From positions 1-42,172 of the forward strand of contig JAQBGV010000137.1 in the NCBI GenBank assembly GCA_032128395.1: a stretch of DNA of 42,172 nucleotides, given 5' to 3'. The notes under the pieces were generated by a model. It worked only from the letters and a program-made list of their open reading frames with translations, did no database searches and was not told the DNA's origin. Made by a program: the position numbers and the translations under genes. This stretch comes from JAQBGV01 sp032128395. Lineage in GTDB: Bacteria > Planctomycetota > UBA8108 > UBA1146. Positions 15,862 to 24,325 of the stretch are shown here, piece after piece (position 1 is the first letter of the stretch; each line of letters begins with the position of its first letter).

Positions 15862-18050
15862 TCGCCCGTGCTCTCATGCTCTCGGTCTTTGCGTTCTTCA
15901 CCGGCTGCGCGGGGAGCCCCTTCGCGTCGAACCCGAACTCGCTCCCCGAGATCGCCCTCATCGAGGACGACACCCGGATCGATCGCAGCGTGCGCGTCCG
16001 CCCCGGCACCTACGAGGTCACCGACGTCGCGGGAGACGGGGTATTTCAGATCGTCGCGGATGATGTCGTGCTCGACCTCTCCGGGGTGATCCTGGTCGGC
16101 TCGTCCCCTGCTGCGGATCCCGATTCCTACCGGGGGATCGGCGTCCGGGCAAATGGGGTCTCGGGGGTGACGATCAGGCACGGTTCGATCCGCGGGTTCC
16201 GGGTCGGGATCGAAGTGATCGGGGGGCGCGGGCACACGATCCTCGGGTCCGACCTCTCCGAGAACTTCAGGCAGCGACTGCGGAGCACCCCCGACACGGA
16301 GAACGCCGAAGATTGGCTCTGGCCCCACGAGAACGATGACGACCAGTGGGCGACTCGATACGGAGCGGCACTCCACTTGAAGGAAGTCGCGGAGAGCAGA
16401 GTCGAGAGCGTGCGCGTGCGCCGAGGTCAGAACGGGATCATCCTCTCCCGCTGCCGAGGCGTCGAGGTCCACCGGAACGACTGTTCCTTCCTCTCGGGGT
16501 GGGGACTCGCGATGTGGCGCACGGTGGACTGCGCGGTGACGGAGAACCGGTTCGACTGGTGCGTCCGTGGCTACAGCCACGGCGTCTACGCGCGCGGGCA
16601 GGACTCGGCGGGAATCCTGGTCTTCGAACAGTGCTCGCGAAACCTCTTCCGCGGGAACAGCGTGACGCACGGGGGAGATGGCTTCTTCCTCTACTGCGGA
16701 AACGAGACCCTGAGGGAGACTGGGCTCGGCGGATCGAACGAGAATTCCCTCATCGGCAACGACTTCTCGCACGCGGTCATGCACGGGATCGAGGCGACTT
16801 TCTCTGGGGGCAATCGCTTCGAGGCGAACACCCTGCACGGCTGTACCAACGGAATTTGGGCCGGATATTCCTACGACACCTGGATCGGTGGAAACGACAT
16901 CCGGTCGAGCGTGCTCGCCGGAGTGGCGATCGAGCACGGTCAGGGAAACACGATCCTCGGCAACTGGTTCGCGGAGAACCCGATCGGAATCTCGCTCTGG
17001 TGGGACGAGGATCCCGATCTCGTGGCGAGCGCGTTCGGGAAGCGCCACTCGAGCGAGTCGACCGGCAACCGGATCTTCAAGAACCGATTCGAAGGAGACC
17101 GATTCGAAGGAGACCAGGTGGCGATTTCGTTGCGCGACGCGCTCGCAACCGAGATTTCGCCTCTCGACGACTACCACCTCGGCTCCCCCCCCCACTTCTG
17201 CCGGAATCTGCGCCGCAGCGGAAAAGGGGAAGTGCTCCTCATCAGCTCTGCGGATGAGACCGCCCTCGCGAAGGTGCTCCCGAGAGACCCACCGCGGCGG
17301 GGAGCGGCATTCCTACCGGAAGACGCGCCTCGCGGGCGCAGCCGGATCTTCATCGACGAGTGGGGTCCCTACGACTTCGAAGGGGTCCGCGCCTGGCCCA
17401 CGGTGATCGAGGGGGTCGCCGCAGCGCGCATCCACATCCTCGGCCCGGACCTCCCCTACCGCATCGATGCGATCTCGGGCGCGGTCGAAGTCGAGCCGCG
17501 CACCGGAATCCTCCCCGCAACGGTGCGGGTGAGTCCCCGGGCGGGTGGGGCGGGGGTCATCCCCTTCACGTTCGTCGCTCTGACCGACGACGGGGAGATC
17601 ATGGTGCGGGGGTCGTTGCTCGCGCTGCCGTGGACCGTCGAGTACCGGGTCTGGGAGCCGATCGGCCCGGGTGAGCCGCCGCGAGACTGGTCGGTGGTCC
17701 GCACGAGCGCGCCGATTCACGTGGAGCGCCGGAACGACCTCGACCTGCAATTCGGGGCGGGAGCGCCGGCGAAGGGGATGCCTGCCGACCACTTCGCAAC
17801 GGTCGCCACGAGTTCATTCTCCGTGCCGGAGGGGCGCTACCGCGTGCGGATCGTCTCCGACGACGGAGTCCGAGTGACACTCGATGGGGAGACGATCCAC
17901 GAGGACTGGACGTGGCACGCGCCGCGGGAAGCCTCGATCGAGATCACACTCGCCAGCGGGGAACACCAACTCGAGGTGGAGCACTTCGAGATCGACGGCT
18001 ACGCGGTCCTCCGCGTGGTACTCATCCCACTCGATCCGGATCCATCGTGA
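15858..18050 (+). CDS. Parallel beta-helix lipoprotein with C-terminal PA14-like domain
   Basis: The 730-residue protein starts at ATG 15858, overlapping the previous stop as ATGA. Its signal peptide ends in lipobox FTGC. Residues about 60-480 are right-handed parallel beta-helix (NosD/PbH1-like) coils, with repeated 'N.I.....G' turns such as 'CRGVEVHRNDCSFLSGWGLA' and 'GNTILGNWFAENPIGISLWW'. A middle beta-sandwich of about 150 residues follows, then a PA14-like end with 'GRYRVRIVSDDGVRVTLDG' and 'LASGEHQLEVEHFEIDGYAV'. This pairs a polysaccharide-lyase-like helix with a carbohydrate-binding module. Catalytic residues cannot be assigned by eye. The context (GHL10 hydrolase, aldolase, hydrolase) supports surface glycan binding or cleavage. 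A 15-base tandem duplication lies inside (17085-17114). Confidence 0.8.
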   Translation: MIARALMLSVFAFFTGCAGSPFASNPNSLPEIALIEDDTRIDRSVRVRPGTYEVTDVAGDGVFQIVADDVVLDLSGVILVGSSPAADPDSYRGIGVRANGVSGVTIRHGSIRGFRVGIEVIGGRGHTILGSDLSENFRQRLRSTPDTENAEDWLWPHENDDDQWATRYGAALHLKEVAESRVESVRVRRGQNGIILSRCRGVEVHRNDCSFLSGWGLAMWRTVDCAVTENRFDWCVRGYSHGVYARGQDSAGILVFEQCSRNLFRGNSVTHGGDGFFLYCGNETLRETGLGGSNENSLIGNDFSHAVMHGIEATFSGGNRFEANTLHGCTNGIWAGYSYDTWIGGNDIRSSVLAGVAIEHGQGNTILGNWFAENPIGISLWWDEDPDLVASAFGKRHSSESTGNRIFKNRFEGDRFEGDQVAISLRDALATEISPLDDYHLGSPPHFCRNLRRSGKGEVLLISSADETALAKVLPRDPPRRGAAFLPEDAPRGRSRIFIDEWGPYDFEGVRAWPTVIEGVAAARIHILGPDLPYRIDAISGAVEVEPRTGILPATVRVSPRAGGAGVIPFTFVALTDDGEIMVRGSLLALPWTVEYRVWEPIGPGEPPRDWSVVRTSAPIHVERRNDLDLQFGAGAPAKGMPADHFATVATSSFSVPEGRYRVRIVSDDGVRVTLDGETIHEDWTWHAPREASIEITLASGEHQLEVEHFEIDGYAVLRVVLIPLDPDPS
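17085..17114 (+). repeat. In-frame 15-base tandem duplication
   Basis: CGATTCGAAGGAGAC occurs twice in a row (17085-17099 and 17100-17114), adding a second copy of the pentapeptide RFEGD inside the beta-helix protein. Identity is perfect, which suggests a recent event. Confidence 0.9.
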
Positions 18051-19216
18051 CGGTCCACGAATCGCCGGCGAGAAGCTTCCTGCGTGCGGAGTCGGTCATC
18101 CCGATCACGCTGCTCCTGGTCGTGCTGCTGGTGGCGCTCTCCGGTCGCACATCGACCCGCGCAGTGCCGATCGAGCGAGCACTTTGGGTCACGCGCTGGG
18201 ACTATACGACCGCCGAGGAGGTGGAGCGCATCATCGACCGCGCGTCCGCCGGCGGATTCGACACGGTGTTCTTCCAGGTCCGGGGGAACGCGACCGCGTT
18301 CTACCCGTCAGAACTCGAGCCGTGGGCGGAGGAGTTCGAGTTCCGTGACCCGGGGTTCGATCCGCTCGGGGTCGCTTGCGCCCGCGCCGCAGCGAGAGGG
18401 ATCGCGCTGCACGCCTGGATCAACGCGATCCCCGGGTGGCGGGGACTCGAGCCTCCTACGGAACCGAACCAGCTCTACCACACCCGCCCCGAATGGTTCC
18501 TCGTCGATCAGCACGGGAGACGCCAGGCGCTGCGCGAGGACTACGTCGCCCTGAATCCGTGCCACCCCGACGTCCGCGCGCACATCGTCCGAGTTTGCGA
18601 GGACCTCGTTCGCCGCTATCCGGTCGCGGGCATCCACCTCGACTACATCCGCTTCCTCGCAGACATGGAGGAGCCGGGTCACGACTACCCCCACGATCCG
18701 ATGACACTCGCGCGCTATCAGGCGGACGGCGGCGGGAATCCTGCGGAAGAACCCGCCCGGTGGGATCGTTGGCGCCGCGATCAGGTCACACGCTTGGTGC
18801 GAGAGATCGACGATGCGCTCGACGGGGTGCGACCCGGCGCGCTGCTCACCGCGGCGGTCTTCCCCACCCCCGAGATCGCGTACGGGAGCGTCCGGCAGGA
18901 TTGGGTGCGGTGGCTCAGGCATGGTTGGATCGATGCGGCGGTTCCGATGATCTACGACGACCAGGACGATCGCTTCGAATCGAGGTTGCGCGCGTGCGTC
19001 GCGGCGGCGGGACGAAGACCCGTGATCGCCGGGATCGGCGTCTTCAAGCACGCGGACCCCGACCAGACCCGCAGGCAGACCGTGATCGCGCGGCGACTCG
19101 GCGCCGATGGAGTCTCGTACTTCGGATATGCGAGCTTCTACGAAGCTGGGGAGGCGGGCGCGCAGGGGGCGAACGAACCGCTGCGCGCCGCGCGACGAAG
19201 GGCGTTGCTCGAGTAA
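18047..19216 (+). CDS. GHL10-type glycoside hydrolase-like lipid- or membrane-anchored protein (YngK family)
   Basis: The 389-residue protein starts at GTG 18047 (GTGA overlap with the previous stop). An N-terminal hydrophobic segment 'VIPITLLLVVLLVALSG' exports or anchors it. The rest is a TIM barrel of the GHL10/DUF187 family: 'ALWVTRWDYTTAEEVERII', 'DTVFFQVRGNATAFYPS', 'LHAWINAIPG', 'VAGIHLDYIRF' and 'AAVPMIYDDQDDRF' are recognisable family segments. The 'HLDYIR' strand carries the likely catalytic or substrate-binding Asp, and 'RGN' is part of the active site. Relatives act on peptidoglycan glycan or other polysaccharides, but few are characterised. It is the last gene of the four-gene carbohydrate operon. 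Confidence 0.83.
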   Translation: MTVHESPARSFLRAESVIPITLLLVVLLVALSGRTSTRAVPIERALWVTRWDYTTAEEVERIIDRASAGGFDTVFFQVRGNATAFYPSELEPWAEEFEFRDPGFDPLGVACARAAARGIALHAWINAIPGWRGLEPPTEPNQLYHTRPEWFLVDQHGRRQALREDYVALNPCHPDVRAHIVRVCEDLVRRYPVAGIHLDYIRFLADMEEPGHDYPHDPMTLARYQADGGGNPAEEPARWDRWRRDQVTRLVREIDDALDGVRPGALLTAAVFPTPEIAYGSVRQDWVRWLRHGWIDAAVPMIYDDQDDRFESRLRACVAAAGRRPVIAGIGVFKHADPDQTRRQTVIARRLGADGVSYFGYASFYEAGEAGAQGANEPLRAARRRALLE

Positions 19217-19256
19217 CCGGCGCCCCCCGTCGTGACCCTTCGCCGCCGGCTGGAGC

Positions 19257-19439
19257 CTAGTCGGGTCCCCCTTGCACACCACTCTTGACCGACTCCAGCA
19301 CCGGATCGATGCCGAAGCTCCCCGCCCTCTGGCGCGGCGGGAACTCCACGGAAATGCTCAGGTATTGCCCGACGTACTGCTGCGCCGGCACCAGAAGGAA
19401 GACGTGTGCGACCCTCCAGCGTTCGTAGACAAATCGGCT
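19257..19439 (-). pseudogene. C-terminal remnant of an arylsulfatase
   Basis: About 60 codons read 'RFVYERWRVAHVFLLVPAQ', then 'QYVGQYLSISVEFPPRQRAG' and 'SFGIDPVLESVK', ending at TGA 19257. The order 'hydrophobic-PAQ.YV...L....EFPPRQ...SF..D.VL' is the typical end of bacterial arylsulfatases as I recall them. Nothing upstream encodes the sulfatase core with its C-x-P-x-R site; upstream lies the end of a different gene, with a possible ATG at 19478 overlapping it. I infer a decayed leftover. Confirmation needs a protein search. Confidence 0.5.
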
Positions 19440-19449
19440 GCGTGTTCCG

Positions 19450-19893
19450 CTACCCAGAATTGTCCCCGACCAGCCCACACACCTTCTCGTAATACTCGTC
19501 CACCTCGAGGCCGAACAACGTTGCGCCGAAGATCTCCGCCTCTACGTGGGTCGCGATCTCGCCGTAGTTCACCGAGACGATGTGATACGCGGCGAGCAAC
19601 GGAATCGCCGCCTCGTCGGACTCGAAACGGGGGTGCAGGGTGATCGCCCACTCCCCCGTCCTGGAGTCCGCGATCGGCGCCGCGAAGCCGTATTCGTCCG
19701 GCCGGAGCGGAGTCGCGTCGAACCGGAGTTCCGTCGGCCACCGGGTGACCTCGGGATCGTGAAGGAGTCGCTCCAGAGTATTCCGATCGATGGTCGGCCC
19801 GTACCGTTCCCGTGCGTCGAACGCCTTCGCAGCGACGTGGTCGCGGAGCGCTCGCCGGGCATCCTCTTCGGTCAGATTGCGGTCGATCGGCAT
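19450..19893 (-). CDS. Unknown protein at the end of the octaheme cytochrome operon
   Basis: The 147-residue protein is acidic, without signal peptide, membrane segment or heme motif, so it is probably cytoplasmic. It begins at ATG 19893, preceded by GGAGAG, 13 bases after the octaheme cytochrome stop. The N-terminal third is helical ('TEEDARRALRDHVAAKAFDARERYG'); the centre, 'GFAAPIADSRTGEWAITLHP', looks like beta strands; the end is helical and acidic ('VEAEIFGATLFGLEVDEYYE'). I do not recognise a family. Its tight linkage suggests an accessory role for the cytochrome module. Confidence 0.65.
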   Translation of the reverse strand: MPIDRNLTEEDARRALRDHVAAKAFDARERYGPTIDRNTLERLLHDPEVTRWPTELRFDATPLRPDEYGFAAPIADSRTGEWAITLHPRFESDEAAIPLLAAYHIVSVNYGEIATHVEAEIFGATLFGLEVDEYYEKVCGLVGDNSG

Positions 19894-19906
19894 CGTCTCT
19901 CCGCGG

Positions 19907-21373
19907 CTATTCGCCACTCCCCTGCTGGTACCGCTCGAGGAACTCCTTCTGAGCCTTCTCGCGGCGCGCCTTCTCCTCCGGATCCATCCGACCGAGGAAC
20001 CAGCGGTGGTCTTCCGATCCGAGGACCTCTTCGAGCTTCGCAGCGAGCGCCGTCGCCGCGGCTTGCTTCTCCGGATCGTCTGAGGCGTGCCCCTTCTCGA
20101 TCAGCTCCTCGAGTTCGGGCACGTAGTCCCCATAGAAGTGCTTCGCGACCTCATAGGTGCCGTGCCAATGCGTGTAGTCGGGTCCCATCATCGAGACGCC
20201 GTGCCGCGCGCGTCTCCCCTCGTGGTGCCAGATCTCGAACCAGGTGAAGTCGATCTTGTTCGAGAATTGAACCGGCCGCAGGAGCGGCTTCGCCAGGCTG
20301 TAGAGCTCGAGCCCCGGCTTCGCGAACTTCTCGTTGTACAGCTCGAGCAGCTCGTCGTACTGAATGTAGAAGTTGTCGACCCAGGTCTCGTTGTGACAGC
20401 TCAGGCAGACATCTTTCATCTGGTTCCGCCGGACCTGCCACGGGATGTCCTTCCCGGGGAGCCCGAGCTTGGCGTCCGACACCTCGGGGCGGATCGAGAT
20501 CGCGGGCCGGTTGTTCCAGCTGATCCGCATGCCGACGTCGTGGGTCACGCGTTGGTTCCGGGTCGCCGACATGTGACAGGTCGCACAGGTCGGGGCAGCG
20601 GAGTAGTCCTCGCCGACGATCCACTTGGCGGAATCGAGGTTCATCTCGTCGATGTTCGCGCGAAAAGCGATGCCGTGCTTCGACTCGTCGTAGATCTCCT
20701 TCTGCGGATGATCGGGTCCCATGTGGCACTTTCCGCAGTTCTCGGGTTGGCGCGCTTGGGCGGCCGAGAAGGCGTGGCGGGAATGACACGCGGTGCAGGA
20801 CCCCTCGGAGCCGTCGGGGTTGATGCGCCCGATCCCCGTGTTCGGCCACGTCGTGGGGTCGAGGCTCCCGTCGGGGAGCACTTTCACCTGCGAGCCGTGG
20901 CACTGCCAGCAACCGCTCACCGCCGCGGCGGAGACTCCGGTCGGGAACATCGCGCTGACGAACCCACGGTTGCCCTCCACCACCTCGGCCAGAACGTTGT
21001 CGAGGGACCCGAGAATCCTCGCCGCCTTCGAGTGGTGCGAGGAAGTGAACTCCTCGACCTCCTTCGAGTGGCACCGCCCGCAGTCCTTCGGGCTGACGAT
21101 CACCGAGATGCTCTGCCCGTAGTGCTGGAACGAGTCGCTGTCGTTCTTGTCCGCCATGTGACACTCGAAGCACCCGACGTTGCCGCGGTAGTGCTTGCTC
21201 GCACCCCACTGCTGATAGAGCGAGGGGCTCTGCTTCGCGTGACACGTCAGGCACTCGGAGGTCTGATCGCTCATCTCCCGGGGTCCGAAGATCTGCGCCG
21301 ACACCGCCGGTGCGAGGAACCAGACGAGGATGATCGACGTCGTCAGCGCACTTCCTCGTCGTGATGAACTCAT
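19907..21373 (-). CDS. Octaheme c-type cytochrome of the hydroxylamine oxidoreductase (HAO) family
   Basis: The 488-residue protein has a Sec signal peptide (TTSIILVWFLAPAVSA) and exactly eight CxxCH heme sites, at about residues 41, 68, 98, 155, 193, 213, 263 and 323. After the last heme comes 'EIWHHEGRRARHGVSMMGPD' and 'YTHWHGTYEVAKHFYGDY', a stretch characteristic of HAO-like octaheme enzymes. ATG 21373 has AAAGAGG seven bases upstream; another ATG at 21394 overlaps the NrfD-like gene's stop. HAO-family enzymes oxidise hydroxylamine or hydrazine when a Tyr is cross-linked to the catalytic heme, and reduce nitrite or hydroxylamine otherwise. Tyr400 lies in the relevant stretch, but its equivalence needs alignment. 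The Fe-S and NrfD-like partners favour quinol-linked reduction. It acts in the periplasm. Confidence 0.88.
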   Translation of the reverse strand: MSSSRRGSALTTSIILVWFLAPAVSAQIFGPREMSDQTSECLTCHAKQSPSLYQQWGASKHYRGNVGCFECHMADKNDSDSFQHYGQSISVIVSPKDCGRCHSKEVEEFTSSHHSKAARILGSLDNVLAEVVEGNRGFVSAMFPTGVSAAAVSGCWQCHGSQVKVLPDGSLDPTTWPNTGIGRINPDGSEGSCTACHSRHAFSAAQARQPENCGKCHMGPDHPQKEIYDESKHGIAFRANIDEMNLDSAKWIVGEDYSAAPTCATCHMSATRNQRVTHDVGMRISWNNRPAISIRPEVSDAKLGLPGKDIPWQVRRNQMKDVCLSCHNETWVDNFYIQYDELLELYNEKFAKPGLELYSLAKPLLRPVQFSNKIDFTWFEIWHHEGRRARHGVSMMGPDYTHWHGTYEVAKHFYGDYVPELEELIEKGHASDDPEKQAAATALAAKLEEVLGSEDHRWFLGRMDPEEKARREKAQKEFLERYQQGSGE

Positions 21374-21393
21374 TCCACGCCTCTTTCCGTACA

Positions 21394-22644
21394 TCAGGAG
21401 CCGGGAGCCGGCTCCGGGGTCGTCTCCATCGCCGGGACTCGGGTCGGCGCATCGTCCGCTCTCAGTTCCCCGGTGAGGACGGGGATGGTGACGCGAATCA
21501 GGACGGTGTAGATCAGCAGCCCCGCCGCCCAGATCCCGAGGCAGACGAGAGTCTCGTTGAGGGTCGGGGTGTACTCGACGATCTCTCCGAGCGGGCTCGG
21601 CACGAATCCGGGGATGATGAGACCCATCCCCTTCTCGATCCAAATCCCGAAGAAGAGCAGCACGCAGGCGATGTTCAGCTGCACGATCCGCTCCCGGCCA
21701 GGGAGGTAGAGCAGCATCAGTGCGGTCGTGCTCATCGCGATCGAGGTCCAGATCCACGGCACCAACGCCCAGTGACCGTGCAGCCCGAAGTACAGGTACT
21801 GAGCGGACGCCCCGTGGGCCGAGTCGGTGTAGAACTCGGTGAAGAGCTCGCTGCCGAGCAGGAAAATGTGGATCGACAGCGCGACGGTCACCAGGCTCCG
21901 GAGGGTCTGGATCGACTTCGGCGCGATGCGGAACCCGGTAGCTCGCCGGATCACCTGGACGGTGATGATCAGGAACGCCGGTCCCGCGGCGAACACCGAG
22001 GCGAGGAAGCGCGGTGCGATCACCGCGCTGTTCCAGAACGGTCGCGCCCCGAGCCCCGAGTAGAGGAATGCGGTCACGGTGTGGATGCTCACCGCCCAGA
22101 CGATCGCGATGAAGACGAACGGGATGTAGAACGATCGACTGGGGGTCCGCCCCCGATAGGCCTGATAGATGAGGTACCCGCAGATGTGCAAGTTGAGGAG
22201 CAGGTAGCCGTTCAGGACCAACACGTCCCACGTCAACATCGAGATCGGCCAGTTGAACCTGAGGAAGAGGTGATGGAACCGGTCCGGCCGACCGAGGTCG
22301 GCGGTGACGAACATCAGGCACATGATGATCGAGGAGACCGCGAGCAGCTCGCCGAAGATCACCAGGTCGTGCAGTTCGCGGTTCTTGTAGATGTAGACGG
22401 GGATCACCAGCATCACCGCCGCCGCGGCCATTCCGACGAGGAACGTGAAATTTGCGATGTACATCCCCCACGAGACCTGGTCGGTCATCCCGGTGGTGAT
22501 CAACCCGGCGACGATCTGCTTGGCGTAGGCGTGCAGCCCGAAGAGGGCCACGACCGAGAGTCCGAGCATCCAGAGGTGGTACTGGCGATTCCCGACGAAA
22601 CTCAGGCGGAAGCAACGACCGAGGAAGACGAGATACTCTCTCAT
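21394..22644 (-). CDS. NrfD/DsrP-like polytopic membrane protein (quinone-interacting subunit)
   Basis: The 416-residue protein has about ten transmembrane helices and reads like the DsrP/HmcC branch of the NrfD family: 'GLHAYAKQIVAGLITTGMTD', 'VSWGMYIANFTFLVGMAAAA', 'FVTADLGRPDRFHHL' and 'SIHTVTAFLYSGLGARPFWN'. Members exchange electrons between the quinone pool and a ferredoxin-like partner on the outer face of the membrane. Its ATG overlaps the Fe-S protein stop by four bases, and its own stop overlaps a possible ATG of the octaheme gene, so translation is probably coupled. Together these genes form the membrane arm delivering electrons to, or taking them from, the octaheme cytochrome. Confidence 0.88.
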   Translation of the reverse strand: MREYLVFLGRCFRLSFVGNRQYHLWMLGLSVVALFGLHAYAKQIVAGLITTGMTDQVSWGMYIANFTFLVGMAAAAVMLVIPVYIYKNRELHDLVIFGELLAVSSIIMCLMFVTADLGRPDRFHHLFLRFNWPISMLTWDVLVLNGYLLLNLHICGYLIYQAYRGRTPSRSFYIPFVFIAIVWAVSIHTVTAFLYSGLGARPFWNSAVIAPRFLASVFAAGPAFLIITVQVIRRATGFRIAPKSIQTLRSLVTVALSIHIFLLGSELFTEFYTDSAHGASAQYLYFGLHGHWALVPWIWTSIAMSTTALMLLYLPGRERIVQLNIACVLLFFGIWIEKGMGLIIPGFVPSPLGEIVEYTPTLNETLVCLGIWAAGLLIYTVLIRVTIPVLTGELRADDAPTRVPAMETTPEPAPGS

Positions 22645-23627
22645 CCCCCACCTCCCGGGCCCGTCTCCCCTCCTACGGGGGGCGCGCTCTTGCCGGCGCC
22701 TCCTCCTCGCGGGTAGTGCTCATCGAAGTAGTAGAAGAACCGGGGCAACGTGTTCGCTTCCTCCTTGAGGACGAACACCCGCTTTTCGGCGAGGATCTGG
22801 CGAACCTCGCTCGCGGGATCGAGAACGTTGCCGAACTTCCGGGCCCCGACGGGGCACACCTCCAGGCACGCCGGAAGTTCCCCGTTTCGAGTGCGGTGGA
22901 GGCAGAACGTACATTTCTCCACCACTCCCTGCGGGCGGGGCCGGTTCGACAGGTAACTCATGCGCGGATTCAGATCCTCCTTCGGGAGCTTTGGTTTCGT
23001 GAAGTTGAACCTGCGGGCCCAGTACGGGCACGCGGCTTCGCAGTAGCGACAACCGATGCACCAGTCGTAGTCGATGACGGTGATCCCGTCGGACTCGGTC
23101 CACGTCGCCTCGACGGGGCACACCTTCGTGCACGGCGGATTCGCGCACTGATGGCATTGCACGGGCAGGTAGTAGTGATCCTTGTCGGGAACGGTCGGAT
23201 GGTCGTAGTGGTGGTTCCCGCGTTCGAGATCGATCGTCCCGCGGGGCATTTCGAGCACTCGGATGTACTGGACCTCGGGGGCGCGGCTCTGGTTGTTCTC
23301 CTCGACGCACGCGTGCACGCACCTTCGGCAGCCGATACAGCGCGAAAGATTCAGCGCGTAGACGAACTCGACCCCGTCCTGGGCGCGGACATCCTCGATC
23401 TGAGGGCGAACGCCGAAGTCCCTCTCGACCTTGGTTGCGATGCGCTCGAGGGCTCGCTCCATCTCCTCCGGGGACATCTCCTTGTAGTGCTTCTGCAGGA
23501 ACTCCTCGATGTCGGGGACCTCCCCCTCCGCAAGTTCTCGGAGAGGGCTGAGCGCGGCGACGACGGCGGCGAGACCGCTCGCCGCCGCGGCCGACCTCCG
23601 GAGGAAACTGCGGCGCGTCTGCTTCAT
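22641..23627 (-). CDS. Tat-exported ferredoxin with four [4Fe-4S] sites (DsrO/NrfC/HybA-like)
   Basis: The 328-residue protein begins with a twin-arginine signal, RRSFLRR followed by an Ala-rich hydrophobic stretch (residues 5-28). Four cysteine sets follow: CIGCRRCVHAC (about 97-107), CHQCANPPCTKVC (158-170), CIGCRYCEAAC (190-200) and CTFC...CLEVC (239-258). This is the arrangement of periplasmic four-cluster electron carriers that pair with NrfD proteins. An insertion of about 40 residues between the signal and the first cluster is helical and charged. ATG 23627 overlaps the upstream cytochrome stop. The protein is inferred to link the membrane subunit to the multiheme cytochromes. Confidence 0.9.
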   Translation of the reverse strand: MKQTRRSFLRRSAAAASGLAAVVAALSPLRELAEGEVPDIEEFLQKHYKEMSPEEMERALERIATKVERDFGVRPQIEDVRAQDGVEFVYALNLSRCIGCRRCVHACVEENNQSRAPEVQYIRVLEMPRGTIDLERGNHHYDHPTVPDKDHYYLPVQCHQCANPPCTKVCPVEATWTESDGITVIDYDWCIGCRYCEAACPYWARRFNFTKPKLPKEDLNPRMSYLSNRPRPQGVVEKCTFCLHRTRNGELPACLEVCPVGARKFGNVLDPASEVRQILAEKRVFVLKEEANTLPRFFYYFDEHYPRGGGAGKSAPPVGGETGPGGGG

Positions 23628-24325
23628 CCCCGATCCCCTCTCGCCGCTTCGATCGCACTGCGCGGCCAGCGCGGCTCCGTCGCGTGCGGCGCCCGGTGCT
23701 CCTTGTCGGGAAGCCGCAGCGTGTCGGGGGCGGGAAGAGGAGCGTACGAAGGAAAGGCCGGGGCGTGCGGGTCGTGGCACTCGGTGCACTCGAGCCGACG
23801 CTGTTCGGGAGAACCGGTCACCCAACTCCCGTGGGTCCGACCATGGACCCCGCGCTCCCAGTCGCGGCCGACCAGCCCGTGGCACTGGCGACAGAGCCGT
23901 GGGGTCTCATCGAAGGTGATCTTCGTTCCGTCGAGGAGGGTGAGAACATCGCGATCGGCGGGATGGTGGCAGACGAGGCACCGGTCGTTCAGACCGTGCT
24001 CGAGGACGACATCCCCGTGCTGCACCCGGGCAGTCTCTCCGCGGGCGGTCAGAGCGTGTTCTCCCGGGTCGAGGAGCGCGTGGCAATCCTGACAACTCCG
24101 GAGGTATCCCCCGAGTGTGATGCGAGGGGGGTGGGAGAGAAGCGGGGTGCGGGGGCTGTCGGTGGTCAGCGCTCCCGGGGGAACCACCACGTCGCCTCCC
24201 AGTTCGGGGACCGCAGTGGAGACGCCGCCATCGAGCACGCCGAGAGCGACCGCGACCGCCGCGAACACGATCGCGACCATGAGTCCTGGCCCGCCCGCGA
24301 ATCGGTGGTTCTCGCTCGAGGACAC
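23624..24325 (-). CDS. Membrane-anchored tetraheme c-type cytochrome
   Basis: From GTG 24325 (GGGGGGA five bases upstream) the product is 233 residues with an uncleaved-looking N-terminal helix (LMVAIVFAAVAVALGVL) and four CxxCH sites at about residues 78 (CQDCH), 116 (CLVCH), 145 (CRQCH) and 180 (CTECH). The spacing and the 'HHPADRDVLTL' and 'ECHDPHAPAF' segments fit the doubled-CxxCH/cytochrome c7-like families rather than NapC/NirT. It is the first gene of the operon and probably relays electrons between the Fe-S/NrfD-like unit and the octaheme cytochrome. The start is inferred; no ATG is as well placed. Confidence 0.8.
   Translation of the reverse strand: MSSSENHRFAGGPGLMVAIVFAAVAVALGVLDGGVSTAVPELGGDVVVPPGALTTDSPRTPLLSHPPRITLGGYLRSCQDCHALLDPGEHALTARGETARVQHGDVVLEHGLNDRCLVCHHPADRDVLTLLDGTKITFDETPRLCRQCHGLVGRDWERGVHGRTHGSWVTGSPEQRRLECTECHDPHAPAFPSYAPLPAPDTLRLPDKEHRAPHATEPRWPRSAIEAARGDRG

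Noticed and set aside
19217..19256. Inverted CCGGCG/CGCCGG after the GHL10 gene as a terminator
   Set aside because: Only six pairs with a loop of about 22 bases and no T-run; too weak to call.
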